From Blautia sp. MSJ-19 (GTDB taxonomy: Bacteria; Bacillota; Clostridia; Lachnospirales; Lachnospiraceae), in assembly GCF_018918125.1 (NCBI RefSeq), contig NZ_JAHLQA010000007.1, forward strand, positions 1 through 64,000: a stretch of DNA of 64,000 nt, read 5' to 3'. Made by a program: the position numbers and the translations under genes. The notes beneath the pieces are model-generated. The model ran no database searches. It was given only the letters and a program-made list of their open reading frames with translations, and was not told where the DNA came from. Positions 16,103-25,172 of this stretch are shown piece after piece (the first letter of the stretch is position 1; the number at the start of each line of letters is the position of its first letter).

Positions 16103-19100
16103 GTGAATACTTCAGACAATCGGCAGGATGGATATGGGATGAAGAATACAGAGAAGAAAGAAACCTACTTTTTAAGAGGGGCGATGATGCTCTTCACAAC
16201 AATACTGATCGCGTTGTTCTTTGTGATCATGGTCATGGTAGGCAGGATCCAGGGAACGGCTCGTGTCATTAATTATGCAGGACTGGTGCGCGGCGGTACG
16301 CAGCGTATGGTCAAGCTGGAGATTTCCGGGGAGCCGCAGGATAAGATGTATGAGACGATCTCGTCTTATATACAGGGGCTGCGTTATGGAAGTGACGAGC
16401 TGAACTTTGTGCGCCTTGCGGACAAGGATTTCCAGAGCAAGATGGATGAACTTGCACAGTATTTTGAGGAAGAACTCAGAAGAGAACTTCTCCTTGTCAG
16501 AGAAAATGGCTACGAAAACACCGATATTATTTCGAAGAGCGAGCATTTTTTCCAGATATGTGACGAAGCAGTTAGCTATGCAGAAGTGTATTCTCAGAAA
16601 AAAGCCACCGCGCTGGATCATCTCGAAAAGGTTGTTCTGGCTGATATTCTGGGTCTGATACTGATCATCGGAACGGAACTTGTCAAGGCAGTCCGCTTTG
16701 CCGCACAGAACAGGATCCTGCAGAAAAAAGTCTACCTCGATGAGGCGACCGGGCTTCCGAACAAGAATAAATGTGAGGAGATCCTTAATGATCCGGATCC
16801 GATCCCGGCAGATGAACTGGTTGCGATGTGCGTATTTGACCTGAACAATCTGCGAACGATCAACAATAATCTTGGCCATGACAAAGGTGATGAATACATT
16901 CGCTCTTTTGCAATACAGCTTCGTGAGGCTGTCCCGGAGGAGTTTTTTGCAGGGCGTGATGGCGGCGATGAATTTATTGCAGTTCTGAAAGGACTGGATC
17001 ACGCGGGAGTGAGGGAAGTTTTGCAGAGTATTCGTAATCATGCGGCAGAATACTCACGCAAAAATCCGGAAATGCCGATCAGTTATGCGGCAGGGTATGC
17101 ATTGTCCGGTGATTTTGAAGGCAGTACCATGAGAGAGCTGTTCCGTTTTGCTGATAAGAATATGTATATTGACAAGAACCGTGCAAAGATAGAAGAAGCA
17201 GCGGAAAAACAGAAGATGAATATTCGGCTTCTGGAAGAGATTACGGAACAGGGATTTCATTTTTCAGACTGTATCTACTGTGATGCATTGCTGGATCAGT
17301 ATTATGTCCTGCGTGCAGGTTCACAATTTTTCCTTGCAGAAGATGGAAGCTATTCCGGGGCGGTAGAGCAGATCATTCAGGAACTGGGAATGGATGCTAA
17401 CCGGAAGAATATGAGAAATGAACTGCAGATTTCTTATCTCGCAGAGCATCTTAAGGAAAAAGGGCAGAAAACAGAACTTCCATACCAGTACGAAAAAGAT
17501 AACCGGCTTCACCGCGGCAGGATGACGGCACTTTTTACGAATAATACAGAAGATGGAAGACTTCATCATTTCATTCTTGGTTTTGAACCATTCCAGAACA
17601 AAAATGAAAATACGGCAGATGAGAAAGCGCGTCTGAACCGGTATTATGAGCAGTTGAAGCAGTCGATCGTTGAGAATGGGAACTATGCGGAAGCTCTCCT
17701 CCAGACGGCAGATGCGGTATATACGGTTGATCTGACGAATGATAGGCTGGAAAGTGTATACTACCATGAATCAGCTGTTGAATTTGACAATGATACACAG
17801 GCACCATGTTCTTATACGGATTACTGCCGTGAACGGAATCAGTATGTGACAGAAGACACCCTTGAGAATTACAGGATCGTAGATTCTTCTTTCAAACTGC
17901 TGAAACGATTTGTGACCGGTTCCCGGCAGATTACCGTGGAATACTGTGAGAAGGGGCTGAAAGACCGGCTGATATGGCTGCAAAAGACAGTTCTGATGTC
18001 CAGAGACACGGTATATGATGCAAATACGGATAAAGAAAGTTCTGTAGTCCATGGAATCATCCTGTTCAAAAACACATCAGATTTCCATGAGAAAGAGCAG
18101 CAGGAGAAAGAACGTCTGCAGATTGCTTTTCAGGAGGCAGACTCTGAAAACAAAGCCAAAACAGAATTTATGAATCGAATGAGTCATGATATCCGAACCC
18201 CGATCAATGGTATTATGGGAATGGTAGAGATCATTCGTCGAAACAGAGAGAATCAGGCAAGAGTTGATGACAGCCTGGAGAAGATCCAGCTTTCGACAAG
18301 ACATCTGCTGGAACTTGTCAGCGATGTACTGGATATGAGTAAGCTGGAAGCAGGAATGTTTGAAATCAGTGAAAGTCCATTTGATATAAATGAGCTTATG
18401 GCGGAAGTAGCTGCACTGGTGGAGGCACAACTGGTGGAAACAGGCATTACACATCGCAAACACCGCAAAAATATCCGACATTCTGCACTGATCGGAAGCT
18501 CATTGCAGTTACGCCGAATTATGCTCAATCTTCTGAGTAATGCGATTAAATACAATAAGCCAAATGGCTGCATTGACACTTATGCAGAAGAACTTTCCAG
18601 TGTGGATTCGGTTGTATGGTATGAATTCAAAATCGCAGATACCGGAATCGGAATGAGCGAAGAATTCATAAAGGAGCAGCTGTTTAAACCATTCACACAG
18701 GAAAAAAATGACGCGAGAACATCATACAGGGGAACCGGGCTCGGGATGTCTATTGTCAGGGCACTGGTTGAGAAGATTGGTGGTTCCATTCAGGTCGAGA
18801 GTGAGCTGGACGAAGGAACAACATTTACTTTCAGGCTTCCATTCAGAGTGGATGAGACAGTTCATACTGAAACAACAGAATCAGCAGAATTTGAAAAAAA
18901 GACGCTTTCAGATAAGAAAATCCTTCTGGTCGAAGATAACGAGATCAATATGGAGATTGCAGAATTTTATCTGACAGATCTCGGCGCATCCGTAGACAAG
19001 GCCTGGAATGGAAAAGAAGCTGTGGAGAAATTTGAAGATTCCGCACCGGGAAGCTATGATGTGATTCTTATGGATCTGATGATGCCGGTGATGGGTGGAC

Positions 19101-19279
19101 GCGAAGCGGCACGCCGCATTCGTGCACTGGCACGGGAAGATGCCGCGACAATTCCGATTTATGCCATGACGGCTCAGGTTTCCTCTGAAAGTGTAAGAAA
19201 ATGCCTGGCGGCCGGAATGAATGGTCATATTGCCAAGCCGATCGATGAGAAAAAACTCCTTGAAAAACTCTTGACCTGA
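16103..19279 (+). CDS. Hybrid sensor histidine kinase with an internal GGDEF domain
   Basis: 1058 aa from GTG 16103 (ATG 16139 is an alternative; neither has a strong RBS). Order: membrane segment (about 26-47), an extracytoplasmic region of about 120 residues, a second membrane segment (about 168-190), GGDEF domain (about 205-360, intact FAGRDGGDEF near 287), a PAS-like middle region (about 380-670), HisKA (phosphohistidine in NRMSHDIRTPINGI, about 694), HATPase (DTGIGMSEEF and GTGLGMSIV) and a receiver domain (phosphorylated Asp in VILMDLMMPVMGG, about 990). It may couple phosphorelay to cyclic-di-GMP synthesis. No response-regulator gene is adjacent. Confidence 0.9.
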   Translation: MNTSDNRQDGYGMKNTEKKETYFLRGAMMLFTTILIALFFVIMVMVGRIQGTARVINYAGLVRGGTQRMVKLEISGEPQDKMYETISSYIQGLRYGSDELNFVRLADKDFQSKMDELAQYFEEELRRELLLVRENGYENTDIISKSEHFFQICDEAVSYAEVYSQKKATALDHLEKVVLADILGLILIIGTELVKAVRFAAQNRILQKKVYLDEATGLPNKNKCEEILNDPDPIPADELVAMCVFDLNNLRTINNNLGHDKGDEYIRSFAIQLREAVPEEFFAGRDGGDEFIAVLKGLDHAGVREVLQSIRNHAAEYSRKNPEMPISYAAGYALSGDFEGSTMRELFRFADKNMYIDKNRAKIEEAAEKQKMNIRLLEEITEQGFHFSDCIYCDALLDQYYVLRAGSQFFLAEDGSYSGAVEQIIQELGMDANRKNMRNELQISYLAEHLKEKGQKTELPYQYEKDNRLHRGRMTALFTNNTEDGRLHHFILGFEPFQNKNENTADEKARLNRYYEQLKQSIVENGNYAEALLQTADAVYTVDLTNDRLESVYYHESAVEFDNDTQAPCSYTDYCRERNQYVTEDTLENYRIVDSSFKLLKRFVTGSRQITVEYCEKGLKDRLIWLQKTVLMSRDTVYDANTDKESSVVHGIILFKNTSDFHEKEQQEKERLQIAFQEADSENKAKTEFMNRMSHDIRTPINGIMGMVEIIRRNRENQARVDDSLEKIQLSTRHLLELVSDVLDMSKLEAGMFEISESPFDINELMAEVAALVEAQLVETGITHRKHRKNIRHSALIGSSLQLRRIMLNLLSNAIKYNKPNGCIDTYAEELSSVDSVVWYEFKIADTGIGMSEEFIKEQLFKPFTQEKNDARTSYRGTGLGMSIVRALVEKIGGSIQVESELDEGTTFTFRLPFRVDETVHTETTESAEFEKKTLSDKKILLVEDNEINMEIAEFYLTDLGASVDKAWNGKEAVEKFEDSAPGSYDVILMDLMMPVMGGREAARRIRALAREDAATIPIYAMTAQVSSESVRKCLAAGMNGHIAKPIDEKKLLEKLLT

Positions 19280-19352
19280 ACCTTACTTCAGGGCTTATAA
19301 TTAAAAATAAATCGTATGTAATTTTTTAAGATATATTAAGGAGGGCAAAACC

Positions 19353-20363
19353 ATGTGCGAGACATGCAGCGCAAAAAAAGTACCGGGAACAGATGGAGAT
19401 AAGTATATTCCATTCAGCGAGCGTACAGGAGAAACTTCTACCGTATATTTTACAAGAGATCTTTCTGCGGCAGGTTTACAGAAGATATATGATAAGATCC
19501 AGGAAAATCTGAAAGGAAAGACCGCAATCAAGCTTCATACAGGAGAAAAGCATGGACCGAATATCATTCCGCGTCCATGGGTACAGAACCTGATTGAAAA
19601 AGATATGCCGGATGCAACAATCGTAGAGACAAATACTTATTACGAAGGTGACCGCTATACAACAGAGCAGCACAGAGAAACACTCAAAGTCAATGGCTGG
19701 ACATTCTGTCCGGTAGATATCATGGACGAAGAAGGAACGGTTGATCTTCCGGTCAAAGACGGAAAATGGTTTGACCATATGACTATGGGAAGCCATATCA
19801 CAGATTATGATTCCATGCTGGTTCTGACACATTTCAAAGGACATACCATGGGCGGCTTCGGCGGCTCCAATAAAAATATCGGTATTGGCTGTGCAGACGG
19901 ACGTATCGGTAAAGGAATGATCCATACTGTAGAAGGCTCTTCAAATATGTGGAGCATCGCAGAGGAAGAACTGATGGAGCGTATCACAGAATCTTCCAAG
20001 GCAACCGTAGATCATTTCGGCAAACAGATCGCATACATCAACTGCCTGAGAAATATGTCTGTTTCCTGTGACTGCGAAGGGGTGGGAGCAGAACCGGTTG
20101 TTACACCAAATATCGGTATCCTTGCATCCGCAGACATTCTGGCAATCGACCAGGCATCTGTAGACCTTGTGTTTGCACTTGGTGAAGAGGATCGTAAGGC
20201 TCTGGTAGAGAGAATCACAACACGTCATGGTCTCCGACAGCTGTCTTATATGAAAGAAATGGGAATGGGAAATGACCGTTACCATCTGATCGACATTGAT
20301 AACGGAGATGTTGAAATTTCACTTGAGGATGCAGTTAAAGATGTTGTTCCGTTCGAAGGTTAA
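19353..20363 (+). CDS. DUF362 family protein
   Basis: 336 aa, cytoplasmic. Recognised as DUF362 from the general plan, including TAIKLHTGEKHGPN, the central HFKGHTMGGFGGSNKNIGI and the C-terminal DYGL-like segment TRHGLRQLSYMKEMG. The family is often linked to iron-sulfur proteins, and its biochemical role is unsettled. Cysteines occur as CETC at the N-terminus and CDCEG near residue 233, without a full ferredoxin motif. AAGGAGGG precedes the start. It lies between two hybrid kinases but has its own terminator. Confidence 0.8.
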   Translation: MCETCSAKKVPGTDGDKYIPFSERTGETSTVYFTRDLSAAGLQKIYDKIQENLKGKTAIKLHTGEKHGPNIIPRPWVQNLIEKDMPDATIVETNTYYEGDRYTTEQHRETLKVNGWTFCPVDIMDEEGTVDLPVKDGKWFDHMTMGSHITDYDSMLVLTHFKGHTMGGFGGSNKNIGIGCADGRIGKGMIHTVEGSSNMWSIAEEELMERITESSKATVDHFGKQIAYINCLRNMSVSCDCEGVGAEPVVTPNIGILASADILAIDQASVDLVFALGEEDRKALVERITTRHGLRQLSYMKEMGMGNDRYHLIDIDNGDVEISLEDAVKDVVPFEG

Positions 20364-20401
20364 ATAATATTCGGAGTAACAGATTAAATAATAAACAAGA
20401 T

Positions 20402-20444
20402 AGAACTGGCTCTGCAGATTTGTTGTATGAGCCAGTTCTTTTAC
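20402..20444 (+). terminator. Terminator after the DUF362 gene
   Basis: AGAACTGGCTC (20402-20412) pairs perfectly with GAGCCAGTTCT (20429-20439), followed by T residues. Confidence 0.88.
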
Positions 20445-20582
20445 ATTTTAAGCTTAGTTTTTTTTGTTTGGCAGAAATGAGTAGATTTATATGAGGGATT
20501 CTATTATAATGAAAAATATATCAATCTGCGTGAGAATGTTTTGACTTATTCAGAAATTTACGAAAATGATGAGAAGAAAGAT

Positions 20583-22643
20583 ATGCAAACAAAGAACGAT
20601 GTAAAGAATCTGAGAATAAAGGTAGTGTTTGTTTTCTGCCTTGCTTTTTTTATTACACTGACCTGCATGTACATGGTCAATCAGAATCAGGAAAAAAGAG
20701 AAAAACTTAAGGCAACTTATACAGCAGAAACGACTGTTGGAAAGATAGAGGCTCAGCTGACCAAATATCTTTCCGAGTCAGAATTTATGAAAAAGATCAT
20801 AGAGGAACAGTATGAGATTTCAGATGAGGAATTTTCGGAAATCTCCCGTCTGATGCAGGATGAGAATCATGTGATCTCAGCTCATGAACTTGCAAAAGAT
20901 GGAAGTGTTTCACAGGTATATCCACTTGCAGGAAATGAGGAAGCGATTGGCCTGGATATGCTGCAGGATTCTGAACGAAAAGCTGCAGCAAATCTTGCAA
21001 AAGACAGTGGAGAGTACACGATTGCAGGGCCTTTCAATCTGGTTCAGGGAGGTGTCGGGGCACTTCTTTTTGACCCAATCTATACAAAAGATGAATCCGG
21101 ACAAAAACAATTCTGGGGATTTTCTATCCTGGTCCTTGACTGGAACAACTTTATTGAAGAGACAGAGTTGAGTAAACTTGAAAATGTCGGCTATCATTAT
21201 CAGATCTGGAAGAAAGATCTGGATACCGGAAAGAAATTAATTATTGCAGAGTGCGACAATCGGAAACTGAGCAATTCACTGGAGGTTGCGTGCGCGGTAC
21301 CGAATGACACCTGGTATTTTGAAATTGTCCCGGGGAATGGATGGATCAGTAAGACACAGAAAATTTTTATGATATTGATTTCGCTGGCAATTGCACTTCT
21401 GTTTGCAGAAGGGTATCTGCAGTATCAGATGAGACGATACAGAGAACGGATTCATGAAGAAGAGCTTAAGAAAGCAGCAGAGGAAGCCAGAAGTGCCAGT
21501 GAGGCAAAATCACGTTTCCTGTTTAATATGAGTCATGATATCCGCACACCAATGAATGCAATCATAGGTTTTTCAGATCTTCTGGAAAAATACATTGATG
21601 AAAAAGAAAAAGTTCTGGAATATCTGCAGAAAATAAAAGCGTCCAGTTCATTCCTGCTTTCTCTGATCAATTATGTTCTGGAAATGGCACGGATTGAAAG
21701 TGGTGAGGCAACTCTGAAACTGGAAGTAGGATGTTTCAGCGAGCTGCTGGAGTCTTTGCAGGCAGTGTTTGAACCAGAAGTCAAAAAGAAAAATCTTTCT
21801 TATACATGCGTGATGAATGCAGAGCATCCGTATGTGATCTGTGACAAAACAAAGGTCAGAGAAATCCTTTTGAATATCATCAGCAACTCAATCAAATATA
21901 CACCGGAAGGTGGAAGTGTACTGGTGGATATTTCAGAGTTTCATTATTCAAAAGAGGGGCATACCTTTTTTAAGATTGTAATTCAGGACAACGGAATTGG
22001 AATGAGTGAGGAATATCTGCCGCATATTTTTGAGGAGTTTACCCGTGAACGTACCAGTACAGAGAGTCGGGTGGTCGGAACAGGACTTGGTCTTCCGATC
22101 GTCAAAGCTCTGGTAGATCTTATGGGCGGCACGATCAACGTGGAGAGTAAACTGGGTGAGGGAACAAAGACTACAATTGTGTTATCCTTTCCGAGTGCAT
22201 CCGAGGAGCAGATCAGAGAGGCGGAAGGGGTATGGCCTGAACAGATTGAACGTGATCTGCGTGGAAAAAGGATTTTGCTTGCAGAGGATAATGAGCTGAA
22301 TGCAGAGATTGCGATGGAACTTCTCGGAGAAAGCGGTCTTGAGACAGAACACGTAATAGACGGTGTTAAATGCGTAGAAACCCTGAAGGCAAAACCGGAG
22401 GACTACTATGATCTGATCCTGATGGATATTCAGATGCCGCACATGGACGGCTACGAGGCAACTAAAGCAATCCGCGCCCTTGACGACCCGAGAAGCCGCA
22501 TTCCGATCATCGCCATGACCGCTAACGCTTTCGAAGAAGACCGCCAGAGAGCTTTCGAAGCAGGTATGGACGGACACATTGCCAAACCGATCGATGTGAA
22601 GATCCTTTTTTCAACGCTGGCACAAGTGTTGGGGGAAGAGTAG
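20583..22643 (+). CDS. Hybrid sensor histidine kinase with receiver domain
   Basis: 686 aa from ATG 20583 (GAGAAGAAAG upstream); a TTG 42 nt earlier is possible. Two membrane segments (about 13-33 and 262-282) enclose a sensor domain of about 230 residues resembling periplasmic CHASE/Cache-type sensors. Then HisKA (FNMSHDIRTPMNAIIGFSDL), HATPase (DNGIGMSEEYL, GTGLGLPIVKAL) and a receiver (LILMDIQMPHMDGYE). It lacks the GGDEF found in the other kinase. Partner regulator and signal are unknown. Confidence 0.9.
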   Translation: MQTKNDVKNLRIKVVFVFCLAFFITLTCMYMVNQNQEKREKLKATYTAETTVGKIEAQLTKYLSESEFMKKIIEEQYEISDEEFSEISRLMQDENHVISAHELAKDGSVSQVYPLAGNEEAIGLDMLQDSERKAAANLAKDSGEYTIAGPFNLVQGGVGALLFDPIYTKDESGQKQFWGFSILVLDWNNFIEETELSKLENVGYHYQIWKKDLDTGKKLIIAECDNRKLSNSLEVACAVPNDTWYFEIVPGNGWISKTQKIFMILISLAIALLFAEGYLQYQMRRYRERIHEEELKKAAEEARSASEAKSRFLFNMSHDIRTPMNAIIGFSDLLEKYIDEKEKVLEYLQKIKASSSFLLSLINYVLEMARIESGEATLKLEVGCFSELLESLQAVFEPEVKKKNLSYTCVMNAEHPYVICDKTKVREILLNIISNSIKYTPEGGSVLVDISEFHYSKEGHTFFKIVIQDNGIGMSEEYLPHIFEEFTRERTSTESRVVGTGLGLPIVKALVDLMGGTINVESKLGEGTKTTIVLSFPSASEEQIREAEGVWPEQIERDLRGKRILLAEDNELNAEIAMELLGESGLETEHVIDGVKCVETLKAKPEDYYDLILMDIQMPHMDGYEATKAIRALDDPRSRIPIIAMTANAFEEDRQRAFEAGMDGHIAKPIDVKILFSTLAQVLGEE

Positions 22644-22660
22644 TTTCAGAAACAATAAGT

Positions 22661-22691
22661 TACCACCTGACAATTGTTGGGTGGTATTTTT
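22661..22691 (+). terminator. Terminator after the second hybrid kinase
   Basis: TACCACC (22661-22667) pairs with GGTGGTA (22680-22686), followed by five T. Confidence 0.85.
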
Positions 22692-22695
22692 GTGC

Positions 22696-22750
22696 TTTAC
22701 AAATGCTGAAAGAGAAGGTATGATTCTTTTATAAAATAATTAATAAAAGA
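22696..22750 (+). promoter_or_regulatory. Promoter and operator of the ROK repressor gene
   Basis: TTTACA (22696-22701), 17-nt spacer, TATGAT (22719-22724). A 25-bp element at 22726-22750, beginning CTTTTATAAAATAATT, spans the predicted start site. It is near-palindromic (CTTTTATAA and TTAATAAAAG) and matches 24066-24090 at 22 of 25 positions. Confidence 0.75.
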
Positions 22751-22761
22751 GGTCTGCAAAA

Positions 22762-23865
22762 ATGGCTGGAACAGATAAAAAAACCATCACAAGATCCAGA
22801 ATTTTGAATTATGTGATCAACAATCAGGTGACATCCAAGGTAGAAGTGTCCAAAAATCTGAACTTGAGCATGCCCACAGTTCTTTCAAATGTAAACGATC
22901 TGATCGCAAAAGGAATCATTATAGAAACCGGAGAATATGAATCTACTGGTGGACGCAAGGCAAAAAGCATAGGAATCAATCCATCCTATCGATATTCTGT
23001 GGGGATTGTGATCACAGCGAATCATGTGGGAATGGTACTTGTAAACCTGAAATATGAAATTGTGAAATTCAGGCGTGTCCGTATGAAGTTTTCACCGGAT
23101 GCATCCTACTGTCAGGAACTTTCTGTACTGACATCAGAATTTCTGAAGGACACAGAGTATCAGGATCGGATTCTTGGAATTGGTATTTCGATTCCGGGAA
23201 TCATCAGTCAGAAAGATCATCTGCTCATAAAATCACATGCATTGCAGCTGGAAAATTACAGCCTGAGTTTTCTGGAACAGGCATTTGATCTTCCGGTTTA
23301 TTTCGAAAACGATGCGAATGCGGCAATGATGGCAGAGGATATAAATAGATATAGAAATGCAATCTATCTGTCACTGAACAATACGTTGGGGGGAGCATTT
23401 TGTATTGACGGAAAGCTGTTTCAGGGAGAGAATCAGAAAGCTGGAGAATTCGGACATATGATTCTGGTCCCGGGAGGGCGTAAATGCTATTGTGGCAAGA
23501 AAGGGTGTGCGGATGCCTACTGTGCAGCAAGTGCACTTACAGATGAGACTAATTCTCTGGAAACGTTTATGGAACAGTTAAAATCCGGCGACGAAGCAGC
23601 AGAAGAAAAATGGAGTGAATATCTGGATATGCTGGCGGTTCTGATCTCAAATCTGCGTATGGCATACGATATGGATATCATTCTTGGTGGAGAAGTTGGT
23701 GGATATCTGGCAGAATATATGCTTCCACTGGGGGAAAAAGTGATGGAATACAATGGCTTCGACCATGATATCCGGTATCTCAGAAACTGCTCCTACAAGA
23801 GAGAAGCATCCGCAGTAGGTGCTACGAAACATTTTTTACAGGATTTTATCAAAAATATAGAATAG
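22762..23865 (+). CDS. ROK-family transcriptional repressor
   Basis: 367 aa: N-terminal winged helix (about 5-75, VEVSKNLNLSMPTVLSNVND) and a sugar-kinase-like ROK domain with the zinc motif CYCGKKGCADAYC (about 238-250) and the ROK signature EFGHMILVPGG. It resembles XylR/NagC/Mlc-type repressors that release DNA on binding a sugar. The shared operator suggests it represses itself and the dehydrogenase/symporter operon. GAGGT precedes the start and lies at the edge of the operator. Confidence 0.88.
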   Translation: MAGTDKKTITRSRILNYVINNQVTSKVEVSKNLNLSMPTVLSNVNDLIAKGIIIETGEYESTGGRKAKSIGINPSYRYSVGIVITANHVGMVLVNLKYEIVKFRRVRMKFSPDASYCQELSVLTSEFLKDTEYQDRILGIGISIPGIISQKDHLLIKSHALQLENYSLSFLEQAFDLPVYFENDANAAMMAEDINRYRNAIYLSLNNTLGGAFCIDGKLFQGENQKAGEFGHMILVPGGRKCYCGKKGCADAYCAASALTDETNSLETFMEQLKSGDEAAEEKWSEYLDMLAVLISNLRMAYDMDIILGGEVGGYLAEYMLPLGEKVMEYNGFDHDIRYLRNCSYKREASAVGATKHFLQDFIKNIE

Positions 23866-23888
23866 AAGCTGAGAACTTTTATTTTCAG

Positions 23889-23942
23889 AAATCTCTGAAC
23901 AAGGTCTGTCAAAAGGCAGATGCTGCTCAGAGATTTTTTTGT
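23889..23942 (+). terminator. Terminator after the ROK gene
   Basis: AAATCTCTGA (23889-23898) pairs with TCAGAGATTT (23927-23936), with a run of T to 23940. Confidence 0.88.
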
Positions 23943-24029
23943 TATGGGATGTTGCACAGTGTATCTATGAAACCTGCACAAAAACTGATTTCTAATATTG
24001 TGCAATAGAGAGAAGTGATAAGAACACTC

Positions 24030-24090
24030 TTGACAAAACAGAGTTCCTGAATAATAATGTAATTACTTTAATAAAACATTTAATAAAAGA
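24030..24090 (+). promoter_or_regulatory. Promoter and ROK operator of the dehydrogenase/symporter operon
   Basis: TTGACA (24030-24035) with a -10 of TAATAAT type at 24052-24058. The 25-bp element 24066-24090 (CTTTAATAAAACATTTAATA then AAAGA) lies at the transcription start, in the same geometry as at the ROK gene. Confidence 0.72.
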
Positions 24091-24121
24091 TAATACATAA
24101 CAAAACAAGGAGGAAACGATT

Positions 24122-25150
24122 ATGTTACAGCAGGTAATGACAAAACCAGGAGAAATTATTTTCAGAGAGGTTCCGGTTCCGGAAGTAAAGGATGATCAGG
24201 TTCTTGTAAAGATCATGAATATCGGAATCTGTGGATCTGATATCCATGTATATCATGGCAAACATCCTTTTACGAAATATCCGGTTACACAGGGACATGA
24301 AGTTTCCGGAGAAATCGTAGAACTTGGAGCTAATGTAACAGGATTCCATAAAGGACAGAAGATCACCATTGAACCACAGGTATATTGTGGACACTGCTAT
24401 CCATGCCGCCATGGAAAATATAATCTCTGCGAGGAACTGAAGGTTATGGGATTCCAGACAACCGGAACGGCATCCGAATACTTCGCAGTAGATGCATCCA
24501 AGGTAACACCACTTCCAGAGGAAATGTCCTATGAGGAAGGCGCAATGATCGAGCCGCTGGCCGTTGCAGTTCACGGAGTAAAGCAGATGGGCGATGTGAA
24601 AGGCATGAATATTGCAGTTCTTGGAGCTGGTCCGATCGGAAATCTGGTAGCACAGGCTGCTAAAGGAATGGGAGCTGCAAAAGTCATGATCACAGATGTC
24701 AGTGACCTTCGTCTCAAAAAAGCAGAGGAATGTGGAATTGATGTCTGCGTCAATACAAAGAACAAAGATTTTGGAGAAGCAATGGTAGAAGCTTTTGGAC
24801 CGGATAAAGCAGATGTGATCTATGACTGTGCAGGAAACAATATCACAATGGGACAGGCAATCAAATATGCAAGAAAGGGCAGCGTGATCGTACTGGTTGC
24901 AGTTTTTGCAGGAATGGCAGAGATCGATCTGGCTGTAGCAAATGATCATGAGCTGGATATCAAGAGTACCATGATGTATCGTCATGATGATTATGTAGAT
25001 GGCATTAATCTTGTAAATGAAGGTAAAGTTCATTTGAGACCTCTGATTTCCAAAACATTTGCATTCAAGGATTATCTGGAAGCATATCACTACATTGATG
25101 ACAACCGTGAAACAACAATGAAAGTCATTATCAACGTACAGGAAAAATAA
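24122..25150 (+). CDS. Zinc-dependent medium-chain alcohol/polyol dehydrogenase
   Basis: 342 aa, cytoplasmic oxidoreductase of the sorbitol/threonine dehydrogenase class. Catalytic zinc ligands lie in GICGSDIHVYHG and TQGHEVSGEIV. The structural zinc loop is CGHCYPCRHGKYNLC, and the NAD(P)-binding Rossmann motif is GAGPIGNLVAQAA. First gene of a two-gene operon with a GPH symporter under a ROK operator, so it should oxidise a sugar, polyol or a product of the imported glycoside. The exact substrate cannot be read. Confidence 0.88.
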   Translation: MLQQVMTKPGEIIFREVPVPEVKDDQVLVKIMNIGICGSDIHVYHGKHPFTKYPVTQGHEVSGEIVELGANVTGFHKGQKITIEPQVYCGHCYPCRHGKYNLCEELKVMGFQTTGTASEYFAVDASKVTPLPEEMSYEEGAMIEPLAVAVHGVKQMGDVKGMNIAVLGAGPIGNLVAQAAKGMGAAKVMITDVSDLRLKKAEECGIDVCVNTKNKDFGEAMVEAFGPDKADVIYDCAGNNITMGQAIKYARKGSVIVLVAVFAGMAEIDLAVANDHELDIKSTMMYRHDDYVDGINLVNEGKVHLRPLISKTFAFKDYLEAYHYIDDNRETTMKVIINVQEK

Positions 25151-25172
25151 AGCGAAGGAAGCAGGAGAAGCC

